Positions 44,558 to 52,774 of a DNA stretch of 64,000 nucleotides are shown piece by piece. Under the pieces are notes generated by a model. The model was not told the DNA's origin. It worked only from the letters and a program-made list of their open reading frames with translations, and searched no databases. The stretch spans positions 4,130 through 68,129 of the forward strand of contig JACWMK010000006.1 in assembly GCA_015661405.1 (NCBI GenBank), in the 5' to 3' direction. A program made the position numbers and the translations under genes. Origin of the DNA: Methanobacterium sp. GTDB lineage: Archaea > Methanobacteriota > Methanobacteria > Methanobacteriales > Methanobacteriaceae. Numbering within the stretch: the first letter of the stretch is position 1; each line of letters begins with the position of its first letter.

Positions 44558-45640
44558 TTAATATTCTTTCATAACATTCAAAAAGCTGTCAAAATAATAA
44601 TCAGAATCATTAGGTCCAGGACCTGCTTCAGGATGATACTGTACACTAAATACGGGTAGTTCCTCATGTTTCAATCCTTCAGGTGTACCATCATTCAAAT
44701 TTATTTGAGTCACTTTTAATGAGGTATCCTCAACAGATCTAGGATCAACGGTAAAACCATGATTTTGAGAAGTAATAGAAACTTTACCTGAAACTAAATC
44801 CTTAATGGGTTGATTTATTCCACGATGTCCGAATTTCATCTTATATATCTCAGCTCCAAACGCTAAACCAATAATCTGTTGTCCCAAACATATACCAAAG
44901 ACTGGCATTTCTCCAGATAAATAACGAACGTTTTCTATTGCCTTTTTAACTCTAATAGGATCACCTGGACCACTCGAAACTAGCATAGCATCCGCATCAT
45001 AATCTAAAATATCCTTAGCATCCATGTTATATGGTAAAACCACTACTCCAATCTTTCTTTTAAGTAATGCTTTAATACTATTATTTTTTATACCACAATC
45101 TAACACTACCGCACGATGATTATAATCTTCACCTAGAATTCGAGGTTCACTAACACAAACCTGATCCACTAAATCCAACTCCCCAATATCAGGTTGTCTA
45201 CGGACTAATTCTAATAATTCAATGTCTTCTATATCTTCTGTAGATAGAACACCTTTCATAGTTCCATGTTCCCGGATTTTAAGGGTGAGAGATCTAGTAT
45301 CAATTCCGCTAATACCAGGTATGCTATTTTCTTCTAAGAAATTATTAAGACTTAATTCTGACTTATTATGGGAAGGATGAGTGTTAAGTTCTCTTACGAT
45401 AAATCCTTCAGCTTTTATGCCCTCCGATTGAAACCATTCCCGGGATACTCCATAATTACCCTGTAAAGGATAGGTTGACATAAGTATTTGACCTTTATAT
45501 GAAGGGTCAGTCAATGATTCAACGTATCCTGTCATTCCAGTTGCAAAAACTACTTCTCCACTTTTAATTGTCTCATAACCGAAACCTTCTCCTTTATATA
45601 TAGTTCCATCTTCTAAAGCCAATTTCGCTTCATTTACCAT
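44558..45640 (-). CDS. carA: Carbamoyl-phosphate synthase small subunit
   Basis: The 360-residue glutaminase subunit supplies ammonia to CarB. It has the CarA N-terminal domain (LEDGTIYKGEGFGYE near 8, GYVESLTDPSYKGQI near 38) and the class I amidotransferase domain with the nucleophile in FGICLGQQIIGLA near 245 and HPEAGPGP near 335. GGTGA lies six bases before the ATG. It heads the carA-carB operon that ends at the terminator after carB. Confidence 0.97.
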   Translation of the reverse strand: MVNEAKLALEDGTIYKGEGFGYETIKSGEVVFATGMTGYVESLTDPSYKGQILMSTYPLQGNYGVSREWFQSEGIKAEGFIVRELNTHPSHNKSELSLNNFLEENSIPGISGIDTRSLTLKIREHGTMKGVLSTEDIEDIELLELVRRQPDIGELDLVDQVCVSEPRILGEDYNHRAVVLDCGIKNNSIKALLKRKIGVVVLPYNMDAKDILDYDADAMLVSSGPGDPIRVKKAIENVRYLSGEMPVFGICLGQQIIGLAFGAEIYKMKFGHRGINQPIKDLVSGKVSITSQNHGFTVDPRSVEDTSLKVTQINLNDGTPEGLKHEELPVFSVQYHPEAGPGPNDSDYYFDSFLNVMKEY

Positions 45641-45745
45641 TTACACTCACCAATATATTTGAAAAAACATTTTTCTTCTAAAATCTAAAAAACCTCATTA
45701 AATTTATTTTAAATGAACAAAATTTACTAAAATATAAAATTTTTT

Positions 45746-46192
45746 TTAATCGAATTCAGCATCTAAATCCATTTCCATCAATACTGCATCTTCATAATCT
45801 TCATAATATTTTTTAAGAATCTCTTTCTTATTAAATCCCATTTCATTATAGAATTTAATGGCACCACCATTACTAACTCTCACTTCTAATTTTAGAATAT
45901 TGACATTATAACGTTTGAAAATTTTAAGTGCTGTTTCTACTAACTGGGATCCAACACTTTTCCTGCGATATTCATCATCCACAGCTATAGATATTATATG
46001 TCCTTCATCCTCAAATCTGATCCAAAATATAATATATCCTACTACAATATTATCTTCTTGAGCAACTAAAAATCCTGCACCTAAATTAAAAATATCAATT
46101 AAGATTTTGGGTGGGTAAGGATCCTTGAAGGATCTATTCTCAATTTCTAGAACTCTTTTAATATCTTGTCTTTTAAATTCTCTTATTATCAT
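45746..46192 (-). CDS. rimI: RimI-like N-acetyltransferase
   Basis: The 148-residue GNAT enzyme has FKRQDIKRVLEIENRSFKDPYP near the N-terminus (split by length), the acetyl-CoA-binding VDDEYRRKSVGSQLVE near 72 and LEVRVSNGGAIKFYNEMGF near 102. In archaea this protein acetylates N-termini. The frame extends to 46282, but ATG 46192 has GGAG seven bases upstream and gives the family start MIIREFK. It is divergent from UPF0146 with only 45 bases between starts, so their promoters overlap. Confidence 0.87.
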   Translation of the reverse strand: MIIREFKRQDIKRVLEIENRSFKDPYPPKILIDIFNLGAGFLVAQEDNIVVGYIIFWIRFEDEGHIISIAVDDEYRRKSVGSQLVETALKIFKRYNVNILKLEVRVSNGGAIKFYNEMGFNKKEILKKYYEDYEDAVLMEMDLDAEFD

Positions 46193-46237
46193 TAAAATTC
46201 TCCAAGTAAAAAAAATTTTGGGAGTTGTACAAAAATT

Positions 46238-46630
46238 ATGTGGAATGATTTTACCCGATACATTATCAACAATTACAGTCATGCCCCAAAGATAGTTGAA
46301 GTGGCTGTGGGAAACTTCCTAGAAATTGCCTTCTGCTTAAGAAAACATCTTAAGTTGAATATAATTATGACGGATATTAAACCTTCCCATACAAGAATTA
46401 TCCAAGATGATATTAGCTTTCCTAACTTAAAAATATATAAGAATGCGTCACTCATCTATTCAATTCGACCCCCAGAGGAATTACATCCTCATTTAGTAAA
46501 AGTTGCAGAGAAAGTAGGATCAGATCTCATTATTAAACCATTATCCACAGATTACATTAATTCACAGAGAAAACTGGAACTAATTAACTATAATAAAACG
46601 TTTTTTTATATGTTAAAAAAAAAAATTTAA
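46238..46630 (+). CDS. UPF0146 family protein
   Basis: The 130-residue protein matches the archaeal UPF0146 family: KIVEVAVGNFLEIAFCLRKH near residue 18, a degenerate SAM-binding-like glycine motif, IIMTDIKPSH near 42 and IYSIRPPEELHPHLVKVAEKVGSDLIIKPL near 73-103. It looks like a shortened Rossmann-type methyltransferase without a known activity. It may be transcribed from a divergent promoter shared with rimI; cbiJ follows 113 bases downstream. Confidence 0.8.
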   Translation: MWNDFTRYIINNYSHAPKIVEVAVGNFLEIAFCLRKHLKLNIIMTDIKPSHTRIIQDDISFPNLKIYKNASLIYSIRPPEELHPHLVKVAEKVGSDLIIKPLSTDYINSQRKLELINYNKTFFYMLKKKI

Positions 46631-46743
46631 CTAAAATATTTAGTTATTAAAATTTCAAACTGCAAAATTTTAAGGTATCTTAAAATAAAGTTTTATTTTG
46701 AATAGATTAAATAAATGAGTTTAAATGATTAAAGAGGTCTTAT

Positions 46744-47547
46744 ATGCAGATAATGATAATGGCAGGTACCACTGAAGGGGTACAAATCATAGCCATGATA
46801 GCTTCCCTTGAACATACTCATATAATTGCTACTACAGTAACGAAAGAAGGTGGAAAACTAGCTAAATCCGCCGGTGCCCAAGAAGTAATATCAGAGGCAT
46901 TGAATAAAGAAGCTATTGAAAAAATTATTAAAACAAAGAAAATAGATCTCCTAATAGATGCAACTCACCCCTTCGCAGAGGATGCCACACGAAATGCCAT
47001 AAAAGCAGCTAATGATACTGGAATAAAATATTTACGGTTTGAAAGGCCGTCTATAAATTTCCCTGAAAATAATCTTATTCATCCAATCTCTTCATTTGAA
47101 AATATAAAATCAAAAGTTTTGGAAATTATAGGCAGTGATAATCCTCGAATTTTCCATTTAGCAGGGGTTATGACTTTACATTACTTAACACAAGTTTTAA
47201 ACCCAGAGAATATCGTGGTGAGAGTTCTACCTTCAATATATTCAATTAAAAAATGCTTTGATTTAGGCTTGCCATCGGAAAATATAATAGCAATGCAGGG
47301 AATTTTCTCCATAGACTTCAATCGGGCTTTAATGCAGGAATATAATATAAGCATAATGATAACTAAGGAAAGCGGGGATGAGGGTGGAACTCCTTCTAAA
47401 ATAGAAGCAGCCCTAGAGTTGGGGATTCCAGTGGTTATGGTTATGCGGCCCCTAGTTTCAGAAATTAATAAGAAAACTGTATTCAATAATGTAAATGATT
47501 TATTACAGGAAATTATTAATTCTATAGCTTATATAAAAATTAAATAA
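46744..47547 (+). CDS. cbiJ: Precorrin-6A (cobalt-precorrin-6A) reductase
   Basis: The 267-residue protein is a CobK/CbiJ type enzyme that reduces the corrin ring during cobalamin synthesis using NAD(P)H. Motifs are MAGTTEGVQI near residue 6, IDATHPFAEDATRNAIKAA near 77, LRFERPS near 101, HLAGVMTLH near 140, IAMQGIFS near 181 and TKESGDEGGTPSKIEAALELGIPVVMV near 206. AGAGGT lies before the ATG. No other cobalamin genes are nearby. Confidence 0.9.
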   Translation: MQIMIMAGTTEGVQIIAMIASLEHTHIIATTVTKEGGKLAKSAGAQEVISEALNKEAIEKIIKTKKIDLLIDATHPFAEDATRNAIKAANDTGIKYLRFERPSINFPENNLIHPISSFENIKSKVLEIIGSDNPRIFHLAGVMTLHYLTQVLNPENIVVRVLPSIYSIKKCFDLGLPSENIIAMQGIFSIDFNRALMQEYNISIMITKESGDEGGTPSKIEAALELGIPVVMVMRPLVSEINKKTVFNNVNDLLQEIINSIAYIKIK

Positions 47548-47595
47548 AAAAGAAGATTTTTAAATTAGGTATAATAAGTTAATTATAAAGTTTAA

Positions 47596-47653
47596 AGCCT
47601 CAGTTCGCCCATCATTCATCACGGTTCAGAGCTCATAGGGTTCATCATCGGCT
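47596..47653 (-). ncRNA. C/D-box guide sRNA (archaeal sno-like)
   Basis: On the minus strand this 58-base segment has all four boxes in order: C box ATGATGA (47648-47642), 12-base guide (47641-47630), D' box CTGA (47629-47626), spacer ACC, C' box GTGATGA (47622-47616), 12-base guide (47615-47604), D box CTGA (47603-47600). The ends pair (AGCC with GGCT) to form the terminal stem beside the C/D kink-turn. Two 12-base guides and a short spacer are the canonical archaeal design for 2'-O-methylation guides. The segment is richer in G and C than its flanks. The D guide is complementary to TTCGCCCATCAT, which resembles the A-loop of 23S rRNA from memory; this target is inferred. Confidence 0.85.
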
Positions 47654-47785
47654 AAAGAGATTATTTATTAATATAAATTCTATTTATTTAATCTTATATA
47701 ATTTATTAATTCTGCAATATATTAATTATAAATTTTAAATAAATTAAACAAATTTTAAAACTAATTTTGTAATAAAATCTATGGA

Positions 47786-48223
47786 TTAGTTTTCCTTTAG
47801 TGGTAATACTTCAAAGAACAGTTTCTTAAAATTATTTAATAATTCTTTGGGAAAAGTTAAACCAACACAAATAATCAAAACACCAGTCCCTATAACATCA
47901 TCTTCAATATTCGGATTTTTTATGACTTCTTCATCGAAAACTAGCTTTACTTTTGATTTATTTTGGAAGAAATCCCAAAGAGTTTCACGTTTATGATTAG
48001 CACCGTTTACTTCGATGTTATTACGTAAAGTTAATTTTAAAAATTTTCTCCAATCATTAAAATCACAAAATTCTATCCATATTGATCCATTCATATCTAT
48101 ACAGGAATTACATGTTTCAATTTCCCAATGAAAAAAGTTTTTAATAATATCATCTAATCCTTCATCAACATAAATATAAAAATCATCATCAATTTTAACT
48201 TCCACTTGTTCATGTTCAGTCAT
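47786..48223 (-). CDS. Unrecognised acidic protein, 145 aa
   Basis: The product is a soluble acidic alpha/beta protein with WEIETCNSCIDMNGSIWIEF near residue 33 (two cysteines, CNSC) and a hydrophobic strand VIGTGVLIICVGLTF near 110. GGTGA lies just before the ATG. It is monocistronic between the sRNA and PAN. I do not recognise the family. Confidence 0.6.
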   Translation of the reverse strand: MTEHEQVEVKIDDDFYIYVDEGLDDIIKNFFHWEIETCNSCIDMNGSIWIEFCDFNDWRKFLKLTLRNNIEVNGANHKRETLWDFFQNKSKVKLVFDEEVIKNPNIEDDVIGTGVLIICVGLTFPKELLNNFKKLFFEVLPLKEN

Positions 48224-48487
48224 AAATTCACCAATCTTAAATATTCAGCTTGCTTTAGTCATATTACATAATATTATCAATTATTTTATTCAAAACAATG
48301 CTGAAGAAATATTATATATGTTTCAATATTTTTTTGCATAGTTGAGAAATTAGTTAAGAAAAAAATATAGATTCTATATTTCAAAATACAAGTAAAAATT
48401 TGTTTCATTGGATAATACTGATAATCTTTACAGTATAGATCAAATGATTATTTTTAAAAAAAAATAGAAGATGAATCCCTAATGGAA

Positions 48488-49720
48488 TTATCCGTACATT
48501 ACTCCGGCTTCTTTTCGCATTTCTTCTTCACGTTCAATGCCCATTATTTTATCCACAGCATCCAGGAAGTCGTTCATAGTAACGGTGACTCTTTCTTCTC
48601 GAATAGCAAACATACCTGATTCGGTGCAGATAGCTTTGAGATCTGCTCCAGATGCTCCTTCAGTCATGGAGGCTACCATTCGAATGTCGACTTCTTCATT
48701 AAGTGTCATATTTTTAGTGTGGATTTTAAGTATCTCCATCCTACCGTCTTCATTTGGAATATGCACTTCTATAAATCGGTCAAATCTACCTGGACGTAAT
48801 AATGCAGGATCTAATATGTCGGGACGGTTAGTAGCGGCGACTATACCAACGTCTCCTCGCCCTTCGAATCCATCCATTTCTGCTAGTAATTGCATTAGAG
48901 TTCTTTGAACTTCTCGATCTCCACTGGTTGAGCTTTTAAGTCTTTTAGCTGCGATAGCATCAATTTCATCCATAAATATTATACTGGGTGATTTTTCTTT
49001 AGCTAATTCGAAAACACCCCTTACTAATCGTGCTCCTTCACCTATATATTTCTTCACGAATTCTGATGCTACAATTTTTATGAATGTGGCGTTAGTTTCG
49101 TGAGCTACGGCTTTAGCAAGCAGTGTTTTACCAGTACCCGGAGGACCATAGAGTAATACTCCTTTTGGTGGTTCTATTCCTATTTCTTCGAATAATTCTG
49201 GTCTTTTTAGGGGTAATTCGACTGTTTCTTTAATTTCTACTATTTGTGCTTCTAATCCACCGATTTGTTCATAACTTATGTCTGGTTTTTCTTCAACTTC
49301 CATTCCAGTTACTAATGGGTCTTTTTCGGAGGGTAATACATTTACAATGCCAAATGTTTGCTGATTTAAAGCTACTCTAACTCCTGGTTCTAAAGCATTA
49401 TCATCTAAGAATCGTGAATATCCTATAACGAAGTGTGGACCGGTGCTACTTTTTACGACTACTTTTCCATCATCTAAAACTTCAGTTACTGTGGCTATGA
49501 CTAATGGAGGGGATCTGAATCTTTCAATTTCTCCTCTCAATGATTTCACTTCTCTATCAAGCCGCATTTTTTCGTTTTCCATCAGTACTTTGTCTTTTTC
49601 AAGTTTCCTTACCTTCCACATTAAATTTCTTTTAGTTTTAGTATTTTCTTCTTTAAGAAGCTTTATCTCCTTTTTGAGGTCTTCAATTTTTTTAAGAATA
49701 TTTTGGGACATGTTTTCCAT
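48488..49720 (-). CDS. pan: Proteasome-activating nucleotidase PAN
   Basis: The 410-residue AAA ATPase unfolds proteins for the archaeal 20S proteasome. It has an N-terminal coiled coil (about 5-70), an OB domain (75-145), Walker A GPPGTGKTLLAKA near 193, Walker B IIFMDEIDAIAAKR near 247 and the second region of homology ATNRPDILDPALLRPGRFDR near 290-310. The C-terminus ends MYG, the HbYX motif that docks and opens the proteasome gate. Length matches PAN. It is divergent from the MBF1 gene. Confidence 0.96.
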   Translation of the reverse strand: MENMSQNILKKIEDLKKEIKLLKEENTKTKRNLMWKVRKLEKDKVLMENEKMRLDREVKSLRGEIERFRSPPLVIATVTEVLDDGKVVVKSSTGPHFVIGYSRFLDDNALEPGVRVALNQQTFGIVNVLPSEKDPLVTGMEVEEKPDISYEQIGGLEAQIVEIKETVELPLKRPELFEEIGIEPPKGVLLYGPPGTGKTLLAKAVAHETNATFIKIVASEFVKKYIGEGARLVRGVFELAKEKSPSIIFMDEIDAIAAKRLKSSTSGDREVQRTLMQLLAEMDGFEGRGDVGIVAATNRPDILDPALLRPGRFDRFIEVHIPNEDGRMEILKIHTKNMTLNEEVDIRMVASMTEGASGADLKAICTESGMFAIREERVTVTMNDFLDAVDKIMGIEREEEMRKEAGVMYG

Positions 49721-49872
49721 GATCCTAGCTCACTCCTATTCGGTTTTGACTGTTAATTTATTATTTTGATTTTTTATAATTATATAACCAATTTTTATAC
49801 TTAATAATATTTAAATATTGAGGTAACTGAAGTAATATACAGTATATAAATTTATAAAAAAGGTATGTGATT

Positions 49873-50334
49873 ATGAGATGTGAGATTTGCGGTAAAAAAG
49901 TGGTTGGAACACCTGTTAGAGTTAAAATTGAAGGTTCAGTTATGCAAACCTGTCAGGAATGTTCAAAATTTGGTAAAGTTCAAAAAGAACCTCAAAGAGC
50001 GATCAGGAAAAGAACTCCTCCGCGACTTCCTAGATATAAGGAACCTTCAAATGAGGTTTTAGAGGATTTTAATACAGTTATACGTAAAGCCAGAGAGAAT
50101 TTAGGATGGTCTAGAGAAAATTTAGCTGAAAAGGTTTATGAGAAGGTTTCAGTCATAGGTCGGATTGAATCCGGGAAGATGGTTCCTGATATTAAGCTCG
50201 CTAGGAAACTAGAGAAAATCTTGAATGTGAGTCTTCTTGAGAAAGTTGAGGATGAAAATTTAGAGGATAAAGGTTCTCAGAGGATTAGAGGGGCGACTAT
50301 TGGAGACATAGCTTTTATAAAAAAGAATAAATAG
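49873..50334 (+). CDS. mbf1: Multiprotein bridging factor 1 homologue
   Basis: The 153-residue protein has an N-terminal zinc ribbon (CEICGKK at 3-9 and CQECSKFG near 34), a basic proline-rich linker, and an HTH_3/XRE domain (about 66-125) with ARENLGWSRENLAEKVYEK and GRIESGKMVPDIKLAR. This is the archaeal MBF1 layout. It is a transcription- or translation-linked regulator; its exact role in archaea is debated. ATG 49873 is preferred over GTG 49867 because GTGAT precedes it. Confidence 0.92.
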   Translation: MRCEICGKKVVGTPVRVKIEGSVMQTCQECSKFGKVQKEPQRAIRKRTPPRLPRYKEPSNEVLEDFNTVIRKARENLGWSRENLAEKVYEKVSVIGRIESGKMVPDIKLARKLEKILNVSLLEKVEDENLEDKGSQRIRGATIGDIAFIKKNK

Positions 50335-50491
50335 AATTTTTTATAATAATCCAAATTCATCCCTAATTTTTTGAAAATTGAAAAAGAATTATTTTTTTTT
50401 TAAATTAATTTTTTTAGTATCTTAAAAAAAAATTATTTTTATTTCAAGAATTAAAAAATTATTCAAATATTTTATTTTTTATAATAAATAT

Positions 50492-50848
50492 TTAAGAAGA
50501 GTTTTTATGAGAGTAATATCCTCTTAATGGTTTAAGTTCTTTAAAAATTTTTTCTAATTCAGGGTAATCCGAGTATTCACGGCTTAAAACCATAATATGT
50601 GCTGGAGGATGTATACTCTTTACCTGCATTATGCTTTTAGTAGTGTCCTCCTGCACTCTTACCATAACCGCAAATTTAGTTTTTGTCTTTAATTCTTGTT
50701 TTAGAATCCCTTTCATAAATTTATCAGCAATCTTTGCTTCAAGAATTCTCGGCTTTCCAGTGATCTTTAATTTAGCATGTCTCTCCAAATCAGCCAATGC
50801 ATTCAAGATTTTCTTATCACTATCCGCTCTAACCAATATTAACGCCAT
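50492..50848 (-). CDS. DUF356 family protein
   Basis: The 118-residue protein matches DUF356, a family restricted to methanogens: MALILVRADSDKKILNALADLERH at the start (split by length), KTKFAVMVRVQEDTTKSIM near 60 and HPPAHIMVLSREY near 84. It appears to be a soluble alpha/beta protein. Function is unknown. GGAG lies before the ATG, and the gene lies 18 bases downstream of the exported-protein gene, so it may be in the same transcript. Confidence 0.82.
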   Translation of the reverse strand: MALILVRADSDKKILNALADLERHAKLKITGKPRILEAKIADKFMKGILKQELKTKTKFAVMVRVQEDTTKSIMQVKSIHPPAHIMVLSREYSDYPELEKIFKELKPLRGYYSHKNSS

Positions 50849-50866
50849 AATTAAGAATTCTCCTTT

Positions 50867-52165
50867 TTATAGTTTTTTACGTCTCCTTGAGAAAGAAGAG
50901 ATAAGCGTACTTCTAAATATTACTAAAACAACCATAATCAAACCGATGGCAGTCTGTAAATTTCCAATTGACTCTAAAAGAGAAGAGCTTATAGGTAAAT
51001 TCCAAACCGGTGCAGTCCTACCATTTGCAAGTGGAGTGTAGTAAACTCCCACTTGTTTAGTATAGGTTTCAATATGAATATCATCAGGTTCAACAGGACT
51101 AACACCAACCAATAAACCACTACTTATAGCTTTGTTAATATCACTAGCTATTTGAGTAGCATCGAATCCATGTTCATTTACAGATGATTCAACAACTGAT
51201 TCGGTGGTACCAATAATACCAGGATCGTCAGTTCCGTATGTTGAAACACTAGCATTGTTTGCTCCAACTGTTATGTAATTTTCCATAGCTTGATAAGCGT
51301 ATACTGTTGTTAAAGGATTATTATCAATAGGGGAAGTAGTGTAACTATCAGCGTCAGGAAAAGTAATACCCCAACCGCTGATAGGATCAACTTTCTCAAA
51401 GGGCTGATCCATAGGGAAACCTGTTTGATTTAATTCAGATGGTGTAAACGTATCTTCAGTAGATATACCCGAATCCAGATTGATACCTCCTCCACCAAAC
51501 TGTTCACCTGATTGTTCGGCAACCAATTTAAAAGTATTAGCCAATATCTGTGTAGCTGGATAACCATCCCTAATTTGTTCACCAATCATTTCAGAAGCAG
51601 CCAGTCCCACTGCAGTAGTATTATCAGGTTGAGGATTACCTGGTGTATGTAACAAGTGAAGTACTGCCCCCTTAGTACCTGGTGGTAATACACCTATTTC
51701 TCCTGTAGTGGGGGTGATAGTAATGGTACCATCATTCGAAACTTCAATTAACCAATTACCAGACGTACCGGCTATTGCAGCTCCGATAGTAGGGCCTCCA
51801 ATCACCAATCTCTGCCCGGAGAAACTATTAGCAATACTAGCAGCAGTTTCAGCATTAGCTCCTGATTTAAGATCATTAATAGCTTCAACTATCATTTGCA
51901 ACCTGGGAGTGTCATTTACAACAGTACTACTACCACTCGTATCTGCACCACCAGATAAGATTGCAAACTTATCTACTGGTGAGTTTATGAAGGTTGATTC
52001 AAACATGTTACTATCATAGGACATACTACCCGCAGCAGCCCCGTTAGGACTTTGACCCGTGGGATCAGTAATGATTATTACATTACAAGTAGCTGCAGCC
52101 GCATTCATCATCACTAATGTAGTAATAAATAGCACCAAAATTCGTGCTACATTCACCTTCCGCAT
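50867..52165 (-). CDS. Exported protein with C-terminal membrane anchor, linked to pseudomurein cluster
   Basis: The 432-residue product has a signal peptide (about 6-26, ILVLFITTLVMMNAAAA), a long Gly/Ser/Thr/Asn-rich outer part and a single C-terminal membrane helix followed by SRRRKKL, a type I surface topology. A segment TKGAVLHLLHTPGNP near 165 and GLAASEMIGEQIRDGYPATQIL near 190 look enzyme-like, but I do not recognise the family. ATG 52165 has GGTGA seven bases upstream. It starts three bases after the stop of the upstream small exported protein, so both are coupled, and they lie downstream of the Mur ligases. Confidence 0.72.
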   Translation of the reverse strand: MRKVNVARILVLFITTLVMMNAAAATCNVIIITDPTGQSPNGAAAGSMSYDSNMFESTFINSPVDKFAILSGGADTSGSSTVVNDTPRLQMIVEAINDLKSGANAETAASIANSFSGQRLVIGGPTIGAAIAGTSGNWLIEVSNDGTITITPTTGEIGVLPPGTKGAVLHLLHTPGNPQPDNTTAVGLAASEMIGEQIRDGYPATQILANTFKLVAEQSGEQFGGGGINLDSGISTEDTFTPSELNQTGFPMDQPFEKVDPISGWGITFPDADSYTTSPIDNNPLTTVYAYQAMENYITVGANNASVSTYGTDDPGIIGTTESVVESSVNEHGFDATQIASDINKAISSGLLVGVSPVEPDDIHIETYTKQVGVYYTPLANGRTAPVWNLPISSSLLESIGNLQTAIGLIMVVLVIFRSTLISSFSRRRKKL

Positions 52166-52167
52166 GG

Positions 52168-52590
52168 TTACTTCACCACCACAGATGACCAATCTTCGAT
52201 AACATTCACAGTTACTATGCCTGTTTGATTATCAACTGTAATACTAGCTGCAGTTATAGGATACATTGTAGTACCTGGATATGCAGACTCAGTTGCAGCT
52301 AGCTCTGCATTTGTTATAGCTTCACTTAAGGGAAGCCTAGTTTTACTAGTAACTAAAGTGTCACCGTCAATATAACTTCCTTCTCTGAAGCCTTCACTTT
52401 CAACATTAGCTTTTATAATATCCGTTGGTTCAATATCATTTCCATTTATTATAACTCCGGATATAGGTACTCCTTCATATGCTCCTGGTGATGAAGCATA
52501 TGCAGTGTAAGTCATAAAACGCCCGGATAAAATAAGTATGAAGGCCAGTACAAGAATTATTAAAGTGTCTCTTCTAACTTTTATGAACAT
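52168..52590 (-). CDS. Small exported/anchored protein upstream of the surface protein
   Basis: The 140-residue product has a hydrophobic N-terminal segment (about 8-27, LIILVLAFILILSGRFM) and a polar domain with no cysteine, containing TMYPITAASITVDNQTGIVTV near 110. It is probably anchored and faces outward. GGGAGA precedes the ATG. Its stop lies two bases before the ATG of the larger exported protein. It follows the last Mur ligase gene by about 185 bases. Family not recognised. Confidence 0.65.
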   Translation of the reverse strand: MFIKVRRDTLIILVLAFILILSGRFMTYTAYASSPGAYEGVPISGVIINGNDIEPTDIIKANVESEGFREGSYIDGDTLVTSKTRLPLSEAITNAELAATESAYPGTTMYPITAASITVDNQTGIVTVNVIEDWSSVVVK

Positions 52591-52774
52591 TTCTTGGTTT
52601 TCTCCCTGATTTTTCGATTTCTAATAAATAAATTATATAAAATTTAACTTTTTTTAAATATTAATTTTAAATTAATCAATAAAAATAATTATAATATTTT
52701 CGGAATTCATGTATAAATATTCGAATTAGTATTAGCATATAAATAGGTTTATATTATTATTTAACTTTTAGGGG

